Of a stretch of DNA of 64,000 bases, positions 52,732-63,842 are shown piece by piece. Within the stretch, counting starts at the first letter, position 1, and each line of letters begins with the position of its first letter. Under the pieces are notes generated by a model. The model ran no database searches and was not told where the DNA came from. It worked only from the letters and a program-made list of their open reading frames with translations. Source of the DNA: Bombyx mori. Lineage: Eukaryota; Arthropoda; Insecta; Lepidoptera; Bombycidae. The stretch lies in assembly GCF_030269925.1 (NCBI RefSeq), contig NC_085130.1, forward strand, positions 5,158,501-5,222,500, written 5' to 3'. A program made the translations under genes and the position numbers.

Positions 52732-53111
52732 CCTAAAACTACAACAACAATTACATCAATACGAGTTCCTTTGAGTGCATATAATGGTTAAAAATCCATG
52801 TGACATCTTTGACCCGCCTAATTAGAAAAATAACCAACTCGCTCAAAGTGGTAGTCAAACTTCTTTTAACACATCTAATTCGCTTAAGGCATAATCGATT
52901 TTACGGATGACTGAGAAAATATTAAACTATTATGTCGCTTTCTTGAAATACCTCTTTAACGATTCGGGTAGCACTGGAATTTACTTGTTATTCAAACAAT
53001 AATAAATAACTCATTATGAACGAGGTTACGCGTTAAAGAACCAATCTTGATTGTAACGGATATAATAATCATTAAAAACATACAAATTCACGTAATTTTC
53101 TTAGTAATTTG
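52732..53111. other. Spacer
   Basis: AT-rich, no gene or repeat recognised. Confidence 0.4.
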
Positions 53112-53548
53112 TTTTATTGCTTAGATGGGTGGACGAGCTCACAGCCCACCTGGTGTTAAGTGATTACACCGTGATGGAGGCCGTAGACATCACAACGTAA
53201 ATGCGCCACCCATCTTGAGGTATACGTTCTAAAGCCTCAAGTATAGTTACAACGGCTGCCCCACCCTTCAAACCGAAACGCGTTACTGCTTCACTGCAGA
53301 AATAAGCAGGGTGGTGGTACCTACCTGCGCGGACTCACAAGAGGTCCTACCACTAGTAATTCCGCAAATTATAATTTTGCGGGTTTGATTTTGATTACAC
53401 GATGTTATTCCTTCACCGTGGAAGTATATCGTGAACATTTGTTGAGTACATATTTCATTAGAAAAATTGGTACACGCCTGAGATTCGAACACCGGTGCAT
53501 CGCTCAACACGTATGCACCGGACGTCTTATACTTTAGGCCATGACGAT
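53112..53548 (-). mobile_element. Bm1 SINE, full length
   Basis: Tail complement TTTATTGCTTAGATGGGTGG at the left, box B complement GAGATTCGAACACCGG near 53480, head end TTTAGGCCATGACGAT at the right. Confidence 0.93.
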
Positions 53549-53682
53549 ATCGCTAGTGGTTCATAATCAAAATTGATTTTACGGTTTAATCTTGCGATTT
53601 TTCCTTTTAATGTCATTATAATGCATTTCAAATACTGTACAGTTTTCAAGGTCGTGAAACAATATTGTGTTTGTTTCAGCCC

Positions 53683-53875
53683 ACTGAGTTTCTCGCCGGA
53701 TCTTCTCAGTCGGTGGCGTTTCCGATCCGGTGGTAGATTCGGCGAAACACTGCTCTTGCTAGGGCCAGTGTTAGCGACACTCCGGTTTGAGCCCCGTGAG
53801 CTCACCTACATTTTAGGGCGAAGCTGAAATTATAGCCTCTCAAGGCTATCAGCATGGTAGGAAAAAAAGTGTTTG
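53683..53875 (+). mobile_element. Repeat D1, A-tailed
   Basis: GAGTTTCTCGCCGGATCTTC to ATCAGCATGGTAGGAAAAAAA. Clean copy. Confidence 0.75.
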
Positions 53876-53989
53876 TTATTCGTTGCCATTTAAATATAGT
53901 GCTAAATACAATCTCATGTTTTCTTGTCTTACTTGATTTGACTTACCGACCGGTGTCTAAAGCAGGAGTAATAAGTAACATATAAGCGT

Positions 53990-54155
53990 GTTTCTCGAGC
54001 GCTATGACATGTCCTTCTTCAAACGAGGCATGTGGAGAGTACTAAGGGTGGGCAGCGGCTTGGCTCTGCCCCTGGCATTGCTGAAGTCCATGGGCGACGG
54101 TAATCACTCACCATCAGGTCGGCCGTGTGGTCGCCTGCCTATACGGCAATAAGAA
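53990..54155 (+). mobile_element. BMC1-like LINE 3' end
   Basis: Starts at TTTCTCGAGCGCTATGACAT and ends CGGCAATAAGAAAAA. Confidence 0.85.
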
Positions 54156-54164
54156 AAAGGAACT

Positions 54165-54395
54165 ATTTTGTATAACGTTCGGGAAACACCGTGGAGGGGA
54201 GCTCATTCTGAAGCCGGATGGTAGGTAGCAAAAAATACCTCTGAAAACACACTATGGATGAACGCAGTGGCTCAAGGTAGTATGGATGAACTCTACTCCG
54301 GTGGCGGGCGGTGCGATGATAAAAACGAGATGATAGAATCATCTCAAACAAATCCTCAGAGCATTCCCCATGGAACATACGGTACAAAATACGCT
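54165..54395 (-). mobile_element. BMC1-like LINE fragment, inverted neighbour
   Basis: Covers ORF2 from LYRMFHGECSEDLFEMI to LPSTVFPER on the minus strand. Its break point corresponds to the start point of the plus fragment just upstream. Confidence 0.85.
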
Positions 54396-54396
54396 T

Positions 54397-54600
54397 ATCA
54401 AATCAAATCAAAATCAAAACAATTTTATTCAACATAAACGAAAGTATATACTTGTTGAACGTCAAAAGAAATATTATAGCTTATAGAGTTGTTAACAATC
54501 TTAAATACATAACTTTTGCATAACAAAGTCCAAATATTCTTACTCTTCCTCATTATTATTACCAAAACATAATATAAACTGCGAGTTGTTTATTAAATAA
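54397..54600 (-). repeat. Probable LINE 3' tail with TTTGA-type repeats
   Basis: AAATCAAATCAAAATCAAAA and ATTTTATTCAACATAAACG look like the complement of a short-repeat LINE tail. A similar AAATCAAATC run is at 61511-61540. Confidence 0.45.
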
Positions 54601-54622
54601 TACAAGTCGAGTTTACATGTCA

Positions 54623-54657
54623 TATAAATACGTAGTCATTCGATAAGCAATATCAGT
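54623..54657 (+). promoter_or_regulatory. Core promoter: TATA box and initiator
   Basis: TATAAATA at 54623-54630 and an arthropod-type initiator TCAGT at 54653-54657. The A at 54655 would be +1, 32 bases from the TATA start. This spacing is canonical and it leads into the 5' UTR exon of the next gene. Confidence 0.6.
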
Positions 54658-54771
54658 CGCGTGTCAGTTGAAGTCTTGACTCCACACATTGTGCTAGTCT
54701 TTCCTTATTTAATTCAGTGTATTGAGAGCAATTTGAGGTCAATATAAATAAATAAATTGTTTAAAAATAAG
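54655..54771 (+). other. 5' UTR exon of the ommochrome-binding-protein-like gene
   Basis: Runs from the putative initiator to a donor site AATAAG/GTATGT at 54771/54772. The following intron (54772-54965) ends in CACATTTTTAG directly before the start codon. Confidence 0.6.
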
Positions 54772-54965
54772 GTATGTAATTTATTTTTAGTTCGCAGACA
54801 GTTAATGAGGTATCAAATCGATTTGCAAATACGCAATTTTATAGAAGGCTACTCATGTTACTTAGAAATAAATAGCACTTTTGTTATAGCTTGAGCGTAA
54901 CTATAAATTATACCGTACCTCGTATTATTAAATAATGATTACATTTCATTTAATCACATTTTTAG

Positions 54966-55865
54966 ATGGATGGATGGACTTTGTTAATATTTTTTGTATG
55001 CCTTACGTCTATAACGGATTCAAGCCCGGTTATGACGAGGGAGAGTTTGATAAAGCAAATAAACACACAACATTTCTGCGCGAATATACTCAAGATCAAC
55101 AATTTTTACTATTCGCTGGCGGAGAGAAAGAATTTAAGCGGCATCCCGGCCGACATTAGCATCCACTGGAAGACGGGTAACATATTTTTCACGAAAATAA
55201 GCGAAGAAATGAAAATGAGCTTGCAGGTGTTACGCCCCAGCGGAGAATTCGAAACTATTAAAGTCGCCGGATTAGGTCAGTCAACTACAGTCGACAATTT
55301 AAATGACATTGTTTATTTGGCCACTGATAATGGCGTGTATAAATACAAAGACGACGGCTCGATACAGCTTTACGCGGCTTTAGGAGAGGACGTAATGTAC
55401 TTGGCTGTTTCGAATGACGGCGGAACTATGTACATAGCGACGTGGCCACAGAATCGCGTTCATAAACTGTCAAATGACGGACAAAAACAGGAAATTTTCG
55501 CGCCAATACCGAACGGCCATGGTTTGACAGTTGACACTAGAAACAATATATATTTCGTTGCAACGAAAACATCGTACATCCTCAAAAACGGAGAGAGCGT
55601 ACCAATTAAAATCAAAGGTCTACCGACGGATAAAATGACAGGAATTTACGTCAGTCGTTCAGATGAAGTTTACGCTATGGACGAAAATAGCAATCTGTAC
55701 GTTTTGGAGCCAGAAAACGCTTCGGCCAGGCATTTGGGAACGTTTAGCGTGAACGGAGTGAATTCCTTTGCTATGGACGAGAGCGATAACATTTTGATAG
55801 GTGTCAAAAGCGCCATTTTGAAATACAAGGGTTACGAGAGGAATCCATGTCCGCAGCAAAAGTGA
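54966..55865 (+). CDS. Ommochrome-binding-protein-like secreted protein
   Basis: 299 codons plus stop in one exon, opened by a splice acceptor immediately before ATG. Residues 1-20 (MDGWTLLIFFVCLTSITDSS) are a signal peptide, so the protein is secreted, probably into haemolymph. The rest is built of repeated short beta-type units: ISIHWKTGNIFFTK (~64-77), VYLATDNGVYKYKDDG (~116-131), MYIATWPQNRVHKL (~155-168), NNIYFVATKTSYIL, EVYAMDENSNLYVL and NILIGVKSAILKYKG, a propeller-like pattern. This pattern and length resemble the lepidopteran ommochrome-binding proteins, which carry the yellow-red ommochrome pigment in larval haemolymph. Cysteines are few (C38 and C295 or close to them). The name rests on pattern memory only. 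A plain beta-propeller protein of other function is the alternative. No transposon signature and no frame damage. Confidence 0.75.
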   Translation: MDGWTLLIFFVCLTSITDSSPVMTRESLIKQINTQHFCANILKINNFYYSLAERKNLSGIPADISIHWKTGNIFFTKISEEMKMSLQVLRPSGEFETIKVAGLGQSTTVDNLNDIVYLATDNGVYKYKDDGSIQLYAALGEDVMYLAVSNDGGTMYIATWPQNRVHKLSNDGQKQEIFAPIPNGHGLTVDTRNNIYFVATKTSYILKNGESVPIKIKGLPTDKMTGIYVSRSDEVYAMDENSNLYVLEPENASARHLGTFSVNGVNSFAMDESDNILIGVKSAILKYKGYERNPCPQQK

Positions 55866-56173
55866 TTTCTTTTTTCTTTTCTATTTTCTGTTACTAATTT
55901 TGTTTACGTTAAGAAAGGATGATGTTTATGTTTTAATGCACTGTCTTATTTGATCTTCTTTAGAGTTTTCATAATTTAAATTACGTTGAAAACGCTTGTT
56001 GAATAATTTTGCTTTAATTCCGTGATATATCACCACTAACTCTACAACTGGATCACATTTTATTTATGCAATATTATAATTTTAATATCTTGTAGCTAAA
56101 GTATAACCTTTATAATTTATTCCTATTAAATTAAGCATAAAGGCAAAAGATAAATTTTATTTAATGTCCATAG
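55866..56173. other. 3' UTR of the preceding gene, probable
   Basis: No AATAAA within 300 bp; ATTAAA at 56125-56130 is the best polyadenylation signal candidate. Confidence 0.4.
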
Positions 56174-56273
56174 AGTCAACAAAAAAGGTAAACGTCACAG
56201 TCGTCGACGAAAAACAAAAAAACTGACAACTACGTCTACTACAGAAGCTACTGAAGACTATGAGGAAGAATGA
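56174..56273 (+). CDS. Possible terminal exon, basic-acidic C-terminus
   Basis: An AG acceptor (TTTAATGTCCATAG) precedes an open frame: VNKKGKRHSRRRKTKK, then a threonine-rich segment LTTTSTTEATEDYEEE and TGA. The composition is non-random for AT-rich spacer DNA. No start codon exists, so it would need upstream exons, possibly of the gene just upstream or of one outside my detection. Family unknown. Confidence 0.3.
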
Positions 56274-56887
56274 TGAATGTGAAATGAAAAATGACAATCA
56301 TTTTGATGCCAGTCTGCAAATTGATTTCAGCGCCATCTATGCAATAGTTTATGTACTTTATGAGTTTGATCCACTGAATTAGACTCAACGTAAAAATCAA
56401 AGCTTTAAAAAGGGACTGTAGTGCTCACTTTTTCTACTAGATGTCAGTTTATGCGAAACGAAGAGAAAAAAATTGTGAATAAAAAATTCCAAAATGAAAG
56501 TTTTTATTCCATAGCTCAATCAAATGCGTATTTTCCTTTAATTATTTTATTTTGATTAAGTATGAGTGTGTGTCACAAAATCTGTGCTCAAATGAAGCTT
56601 TAGATAAATAAAACAAGTTATTATCAATTTGCTATTTGTCATCGCATAACATTCAATAGCTATGCAATCAGCAAACTTCAAGGTAGTCGTGTTCCTAACA
56701 TAAAGCACTGAAAAAGGCTGCAAGTAACCCATTAGCGAAAAAAACCCAATTCAGAAAAAACAAAATTTTTAAGACTATCTAAATCTTGAACAGTAAGCAA
56801 CGCATACTCGCGAATGCTTTCGTTTTCAAAAAAGAACCAATTTAGGAGTGCACCGCAAATTGTTGACATCTATGGCTGACGGTTTCA
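56274..56887. other. Spacer
   Basis: AT-rich. AATAAA at 56479-56484 and 56609-56614 could serve the candidate exon. Nothing else. Confidence 0.35.
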
Positions 56888-57116
56888 GATTCAGCCCGTT
56901 GAGTTTCTCACCGGATCTTCTAAGCGGGTCGCGATTCCGATCCGGTAGTAGATTCATTCGCGAACCAGCTACTCTTGAGTTGTTAGGGCTCCCTTGGAGG
57001 CGCTCGGGTAGCTGTTAGTAAATTTCGCCCCTTCTGGCTGAGCCCTTGCTCGCGCACCTGTCCTTGTGAAATTGGAAAGGCCTCCGGGCCACCAGTAAAC
57101 CATGAATCATAAAAAA
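56888..57116 (+). mobile_element. Repeat D2, A-tailed
   Basis: AGCCCGTTGAGTTTCTCACC to AATCATAAAAAAAA. The cleanest D2 copy. Confidence 0.75.
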
Positions 57117-58681
57117 AAGGTTTCAGATTTTTAATCAGGTGAATATGCAAGCAATTCGTTAAGCCTAAATTTTTCAATAAACTTTCCATTAAATTTTGTG
57201 ACATGATATAGGCAAAAAAATAATAAAAATAATTTATTTTTTGTCAATTATTATGGAATTGGCTAAAAAAACTCAAATTTATTTGTGTTGCCTGGTTTTT
57301 ATTTTAAATTTATTTTTAGATTAATGAACAAATCCTCAAATCGTGAATATAGTTTGTAAAATTAAACATGAATATTTAAAATAAGAGAGAGCAAATTCAC
57401 TGTTTCAAAGATTTCACACATGTTGAATCATAAAGGAGAGCACTATTTTTTCAAATAATTCAAAATAGTGTGCGTTTTTTTTCTAAATATACAACACATA
57501 AATTGATACTGAAGTTTTTATTTTTAGTCTGACAACATATGACCTTCACTCTTTTATTTATCTTCCTCTCTCTCATTCAAACGATTCATTCATTCGAGAT
57601 TCATTGGGTGTTATGCAGTAATGTTACAAGCATAACAATTTTCCAATATTACAGTGAACATTGTCCATCAAATAATTATAAATTCCCCATTTTATCTTTA
57701 TGAAAATATCGAAGGTAATGTTATTGTAAAATGGATAAAACACAAAATCTCAAAAAGCGACACTAAAAAGATCCAAACATATACAACTATAGGATCCAGC
57801 TTTCGAGAAAATGAGACAAGAGATGTTTTTAAAGATTTTTTGTATGTTATACTTTTGTGTGAATACATTTTTTTTTACAAAATATTTGTTTTGCATTGAA
57901 GTCTAAACAACTTCCTTGAAATAAAAGTATCTAAAAAAAGGGTGCGTGTACCTGTGTGCGCGCGTAAGAAGCTATACTTTATTTTTATTAAATTTATTTC
58001 TTTTATTTTATTTAAATTTTAATCAATTTGAAAACAATCGATTAAACAGCATCCTCAAACACGTATATTGGACATCCCTTTTCTTGACATCGTATAAATT
58101 CGGTAATTCTCGGAACAGTTCGGAAAGTTCATCTGCGGCTATATTCAGACTCGCCAAGTTACGTCGGTCGTATTATAATGAGCGATTTAGTGGGCAACTT
58201 CATTTCTGTTAATTTTGTGTCACGGTGCGCGCGCATCGTAAAATTTCACTCTCATCAATTTTTCATAACGCGCCTAAAGAAGTATAACTTCAAAAATCTA
58301 TGAAATAAAAGCTGACGCCATTAATGATCACTAATTTGATTTATCAAATTGATTAAAATCAATTAAAGTTAGAGGTAAATATTTCTCCTCGGTTCTGAGA
58401 TTTGAACCTAATATTAACGGCTAATTCCAACAGGGAGAATGGTAGCTTTTAAGTCGGTAACCCTGAACGAAAATTGTCAAGTTGTCAAACGCGTCGGTAA
58501 TGTGTCAGTGAGCGATTGCTGTATGGATAGTGCTGTTATAAGTGTCGTAAATGTTGTACTGCTATGTCATAATGAGAAAACGCATGCCCGACTTCATTAT
58601 TATAAAGTGACGATAGTGTTTTAAATTAAGTTTCTTTTTAAAAAACAGTGTTTTCATTTGTATGTCATCGGACCTTACAAT
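57117..58681. other. Upstream region of Cbl
   Basis: AT-rich. Short frames at 57654 and 57946 show no domain. AAAAAACAG/TG at 58639-58648 could be an acceptor of a 5' UTR exon. No repeat recognised. Confidence 0.4.
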
Positions 58682-59223
58682 ATGGCGGCGGCTCGGCACA
58701 AATCACAACAGAAGAACATTTCTTCTATATTTTCGAAGTTACACGGTGCTTTCTCGGATGCCGTGTGTCCCACGAAGCTAGCGACGGACAAAAGGACACT
58801 GGACAAAACTTGGAAGTTGATGGACAAAGTAGTAAAACTATGTCAGCATCACAAAATGAATTTAAAAAATAGCCCGCCGTTTATTCTTGATATTTTGCCC
58901 GATACATATCAGAGGTTACGTATTATATATTCGAAATACGAGGACAACATGCAAGCGTTGAATAGTAACGAACATTTTAATATATTTATAATTAATTTGA
59001 TAAGGAAATGCAAGCAGGCTATTAAGTTGTTTAAAGAAGGGAAGGAGAAAATGTTCGAAGAGAATTCGCATTTTAGAAGGAATCTGACGAAGCTCAGTTT
59101 AGTTTTTAGTCACATGTTGAGTGAACTGAAGGCTATGTTCCCGAACGGTACCTTCGCCGGCGACCAGTTCAGGATCACGAAGAGTGACGCCGCTGACTTC
59201 TGGAGAACGAATTTCGGAAACAG
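58682..59223 (+). CDS. Cbl: Cbl E3 ubiquitin ligase, first coding exon (partial gene)
   Basis: Starts [20 protein letters not shown] at 58682 (ATGGCGG context; an upstream in-frame ATG at 58658 is less likely). [56 protein letters not shown] and [19 protein letters not shown] are the four-helix bundle of the Cbl tyrosine-kinase-binding domain. [20 protein letters not shown] opens its EF-hand part. Coding stops being Cbl-like exactly at AACAG/GTTAGC, a donor site at 59223/59224. The remaining EF-hand, SH2-like and RING exons must lie beyond the right edge. Cbl proteins bind activated receptor tyrosine kinases at the membrane and ubiquitinate them, lowering signalling (EGFR pathway in insects). 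The 180-codon exon has no frame damage. The identification is strong. Confidence 0.93.
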
Positions 59224-62179
59224 GTTAGCCTAAAGACATTTTATTCACAACTCTTTATGTTCTTCTGCATTAAATTTTCTAATAAAATAAATTAGCGCTT
59301 AATGTACTCTCCACTAGAATTTTTTTTACAAAATTAAATCACCTTACTAAAATCTAAGAAAATTAAGTTTATAGTAAACAAGCAAAAGAGACACAGTTTA
59401 ATGTTAGCAGGAAACTTTAAAAAGGAAAATATATTATTTCATATTCATTTATGGATATAAATTCCAACTAATTAAACAACATTTTCAATAAACATTACAT
59501 TTTTTTTATTTAATAATCAAATAAAGATATCTACTTAAATATTTATCATAAAAATCATATACAATGTTTTCAATATATAATTATCTCTAGTGTTATGAGG
59601 GCTGAAAACATTCGCATGTATCACAAATTAATTCATTTATCAAAATATCTTTGCTGCTTCTGACCTGGTAATGGATCGTTTCCCCTTAGGTAGCCATGAT
59701 TACTAATAATTACTAAAGTACAAAGTGGCCAACTTTACTTGGTTCTTTTGCCAATGTGAGTACTGAGCCCATATACTTAAATTCAGGCTAAGAAATAGAC
59801 ATAAATTATATTGAAAACCAAGTCAGTCGATTCTTTAATCTTGACCGGCCATGTGACTTTACTATGGTGTAGTAAGGAAAGTAGTTGCCTTGCATTTCAG
59901 ATATAACATTATGTACACACTTCATTATCTATACATTAATCTATACATTAATCAATATTTGATGATGGTTTGGTCTCAACACGACAAAATATTTACTTCT
60001 GTCACTGCAATTTATTATTAAGTAAAATTGTTTAGCAGTTCCCTTGACATATTCCAATTGAAATTTACTGTAAATATTTTTGATCGCTGTATACTGATTA
60101 CTAAACCAACCCATTTGACTAAGATTGTTTATGTTTAACAATGTAAAAAATCAGACAGTCATCTCTCAGAAATTAACTATAATGTTTTACAGTACTTAAT
60201 TTAAAAAAATATGATTTTTCTTCAAAACTAACTTGTGATTGCTATGTTCTGATCAATTTTAAAGTAGAGCTTACAGGAGAATAATGATACTGAGTAATTG
60301 TTCAGATAACTAGAGATAGATAGGATTTCCTACTACCCACAGTTCCTTACTCTGTAAATTCTCTGCAATAAAAGTTGATAAATAAATAAAGTGCGTGGGT
60401 AAGTTTAATTGAATTGACTATATACAATAACCAGAAACTCTTAAAATCTCTTTAGCACCTAAACATATATTGCATGTAGTTCTCAATATTTAAAAATTAC
60501 TATCAGAAATGACAATACAAAATTACAATACAGTACAAAATAACAAAAAAGGTGTGTTTATATTTGAACAATAAAGGTTAATTTTGCTAAAATTGACTAA
60601 TAATATTGTTATTATTATTAGTAAATTTTAGCAAAATAATACTTTAATTCCAGTGGACCTGTAACATGATTTTCTCGAAACGAATCAGATAAAATACACC
60701 ATATAATTACCTTTACACCTTATAATTTTTTCACTAGAAAGGAGTCATATTTTGCTTTTTTGTTGAATTAAAGTAAAATAGTGAGTATCTAAACTAATTA
60801 TTTAACCTAGAGACATACTTACTGCAAAATATCAAATTTTTTTGGTATGGACAATACACACAATTATATATTTTATAAGAAAAAGGATGAACAAAATTTA
60901 CTTCAATGAAAGAACTAAAATTCATCAAAATGTCCCATGACGCACAGTAGAAAAAAATATATATGCTCTAACATTAATGTTTTTTTCAAAACAGTAGATG
61001 TAAGTACTTAATGTTATCTTAACTATGACTAATCTTAAATATGAATATTAATGCATTTTATGTGTCCTATAGATGCTTTCATAAAAATACCTTATATTTA
61101 ATTTGAATAATGAAGAAAATCACATTTAGGTTCCTTGAAATAATGTTGTTTTTTTTGCCATATGTTATTTTCTACTGATCTCTTGACACTGCCTCGTATT
61201 TTCGTGGAAGTCATTGAGTGAAGTATTCATATTATTATGTTGGTTCAGCATCATGTAGCACCCATTAGCAGTATGTATGCACAGTTCTTGAGTTACAGTG
61301 TACTAATATTTTAAATGTGGCAATTATTTTGATGGCACTCAATTATATTGTTTTATTATTATCTATTAATCTGAACTGGTAATCTGTTAATAGTCTTCCT
61401 AACCCAAGATTGTAGCCGCCGACTTCTAGACCTGAGGTTTAACTACCAATAGGTAGGTAGGTAATTTAGGGCAAATGCTCAGAGGATTTTGACACCAATA
61501 ATACGTGTATCAAATCAAAATCAAATCAAATCAAAATCAATTTTCCTGAAGATCATCAAAATCGGTCCAGAAGTTTCCGATTATCTAGGCAAAATAAGTG
61601 CTCACACTGACTTTTATACTTATTACATTTATACAGAAGATATTGTGGGTAGTATCTACATAACGTGTTCGCGGACGAGTCTAACTTTGAAGTAATACCT
61701 AATATCGTGTAATCGTTGTCAGCAAATGGCGCATTAACGCAGGTGTAGTGCTTCTTAATAAAATGGGAGGGCGTTACCGTGTCAATATTTTTATTTATTT
61801 CGATGGGTATGAAAACGTTAATAAATTAAGAAATTTATCTCTGAACGAGCGATGGACTGGACGTAAAATATTTCTCGTAATCCACATGAAATTAGTTTAC
61901 AGCACACACACACCGAGAGGCTACTTCGAATGCTAAAAATACAAACTAAATTAGGCTTTATATAAGCCACCGTTTAGTTCAGTACCGTTTTCGTGCTTGT
62001 GGTCTCGATAGAACTTTCTAGAATCGATATGACATTTGTAAGGAAGCAATAGATATTATATATCGCATACTTCATAAGTTCCATGTCGGGACTAAAACAG
62101 GAATAGACATTTGAAATGATTAGTTTTCGGACCAAGTTGTCAGCCACGTTCCAATTTTTTAAAGCCATACTAGGTCAAA
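59224..62179. other. Cbl intron 1, first part
   Basis: AT-rich, no open frame of note. Motif AAATCAAATC repeats with AAAATCGGTCCAGAAGTTTC at 61511-61575 suggest an old LINE tail. Nothing else firm. Confidence 0.5.
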
Positions 62180-62418
62180 GGCCTTTCTGATGGTAAATGT
62201 ATACGGTCGCTTATAGAAACCTGGGATGCAATGCCAGGGGCACAGCCAAGTCGATCTCTACCGCTAAAGACTATCTCAAACTTTGTATGAGGAAAGACAT
62301 ATCATAGTCCTTTAGGAACACCGTGGAAGGGACTTCATTCCGAAGCAAAACAGTACGAAGCAAAAAAGACTTAAAATACGCTGATGGACACTGATTTCTT
62401 GGGGGGCGGTGCGATACC
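62180..62418 (-). mobile_element. BMC1-like LINE 3' end, old
   Basis: GCAATGCCAGGGGCACAGCC, AAAGACATATCATAGTCC and GAACACCGTGGAAGGGACTT keep the order with many changes. Confidence 0.7.
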
Positions 62419-62420
62419 GC

Positions 62421-62824
62421 TTTTTTATTGCTTAGGTGGGTGGACGATCTCACGGCCCACCTGATATTAAGTGGTCAACGGAGCCAATAGACATCTATAA
62501 CATACAGTCTCGGTTTTTACAGTACAATGGCTGTCCCGCCTTTCAAACCGAAAGGAATTACTGCTTCACGGCAAAAATAGGCAGGGCGGCGGTACATAAC
62601 CGTGCGGACTCACAAGACGTCTTATCACGAGTTATTACGCAAATTATAAGTTTGCGCGTTTGATTTTTATTACACGATGTTATTCCCGCACCGTGGAAGG
62701 CAATCATGAACATTTGTTTAGTACGTATTTCATTAGAAATATTGGTACCTTCCAGCGGGATTCGAACACCCTTGCATCGCTAGATACGAATGCACCGGAC
62801 GTCTTATCCTTTAGGCCACGACGA
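62421..62824 (-). mobile_element. Bm1 SINE, full length
   Basis: TTTTTTATTGCTTAGGTGGG at the left, GGGATTCGAACACCCTTGC (box B complement), TTTAGGCCACGACGAC at the right. An internal deletion shortens the body near 62495. Confidence 0.9.
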
Positions 62825-63532
62825 CTTCAATATGAAGGGTCACCGTAAGGGAATTCCTATCCTCTGTGCTGTATATACAATACGTAGTTTGTTCTATTCG
62901 TGTAACCAGTCTACGACAAATGGCGGACTCAGTAATTTCGCATTTCAACAATTACAACATAACTTGGAAAATGAAACGCCAAACATAAATCAAGTTTGAA
63001 CAACATTATTACGAACGTAATCATCTACGTAATTCACGAAGTATCCATCCCTAAAATACGTAGTTACGTTCGCTCGTAACGTCACGAATGAAAATGAGCA
63101 AAATAAAAATTGTATTTGCATTTCATAAGCAAAAAAAAAAATATATATACCGAAGGCTTTACATAGATCATTCATGAAATTCGTTCGTTTCGGTGATCGT
63201 TTTAGGGCTGTCAATACGCTTGTTATGTTTTATGTTTTAGTTGAGCGTACGTCTAAGGCTATCTTGGTGTTTAGCGGTCGATAAGCTCGCGGGTAAGAGC
63301 GTGACTCCTGAAGTCATCTTGAGTCGTTTTAGTCGAAATCGGAGCTTTTATAAATTGTTAATAATGGTAAAACGTTTTCAATCGCTTGAAGCAGCCCTAC
63401 GCTGAAAAGGATTCATGAATGGACGCAGATATAAACCTTATCTACAAGTGAAGGTCGTCCACTGAACGACGATTGTTGATTTATGCTGTCTTTATCGTTT
63501 GCTTTATAATGTACTATATGTCTTGATGTTTA
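62825..63532. other. Cbl intron 1, continued
   Basis: No recognised repeat or frame. Confidence 0.35.
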
Positions 63533-63842
63533 ATTTTTTTTATTGCTCTTGGAAGGCGGGTATACGACCCATACCTGATGGTGAGTGGTTACCGTCGCCC
63601 ATGACCGTCAGCAATACCAGGGATAGAGCCAACCTGCTGCCTACCGTTAAGTACTCTCCACAAGCCTCGTTTGAAGAAAGACATGTCATAGCGCTCGGGA
63701 AACACCGTAGAGGGGAGCTCATTCCACAGCCGGATAGTACGCGGCGAAAAAGATCTCTAGAAGCGCACTGTAGATGAACGCAATGGTTCTAGTTAGTATG
63801 GATGAACTCTACTCAGGTGGCGGGCGGTGCGATGGTAAAGAT
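63533..63842 (-). mobile_element. BMC1-like LINE 3' end
   Basis: T run at 63533-63541, then the complement of ~300 bp of ORF2 end and 3' UTR (ACACCGTAGAGGGGAGCTCA, GATGGTAAAG at the 5' break). Confidence 0.87.

Noticed and set aside
52093..52736. Plus-strand frames of 79-119 codons
   Set aside because: Antisense shadows of the inverted R1-clade LINE ORF2.
54935..55159. 74-codon frame overlapping the ommochrome-binding-like gene
   Set aside because: Other frame of the same region; starts within the intron and has no signal peptide or family pattern.
58439..58624. 61-codon frame upstream of Cbl
   Set aside because: No motif and lies in the probable 5' UTR or promoter; not enough to call a gene.
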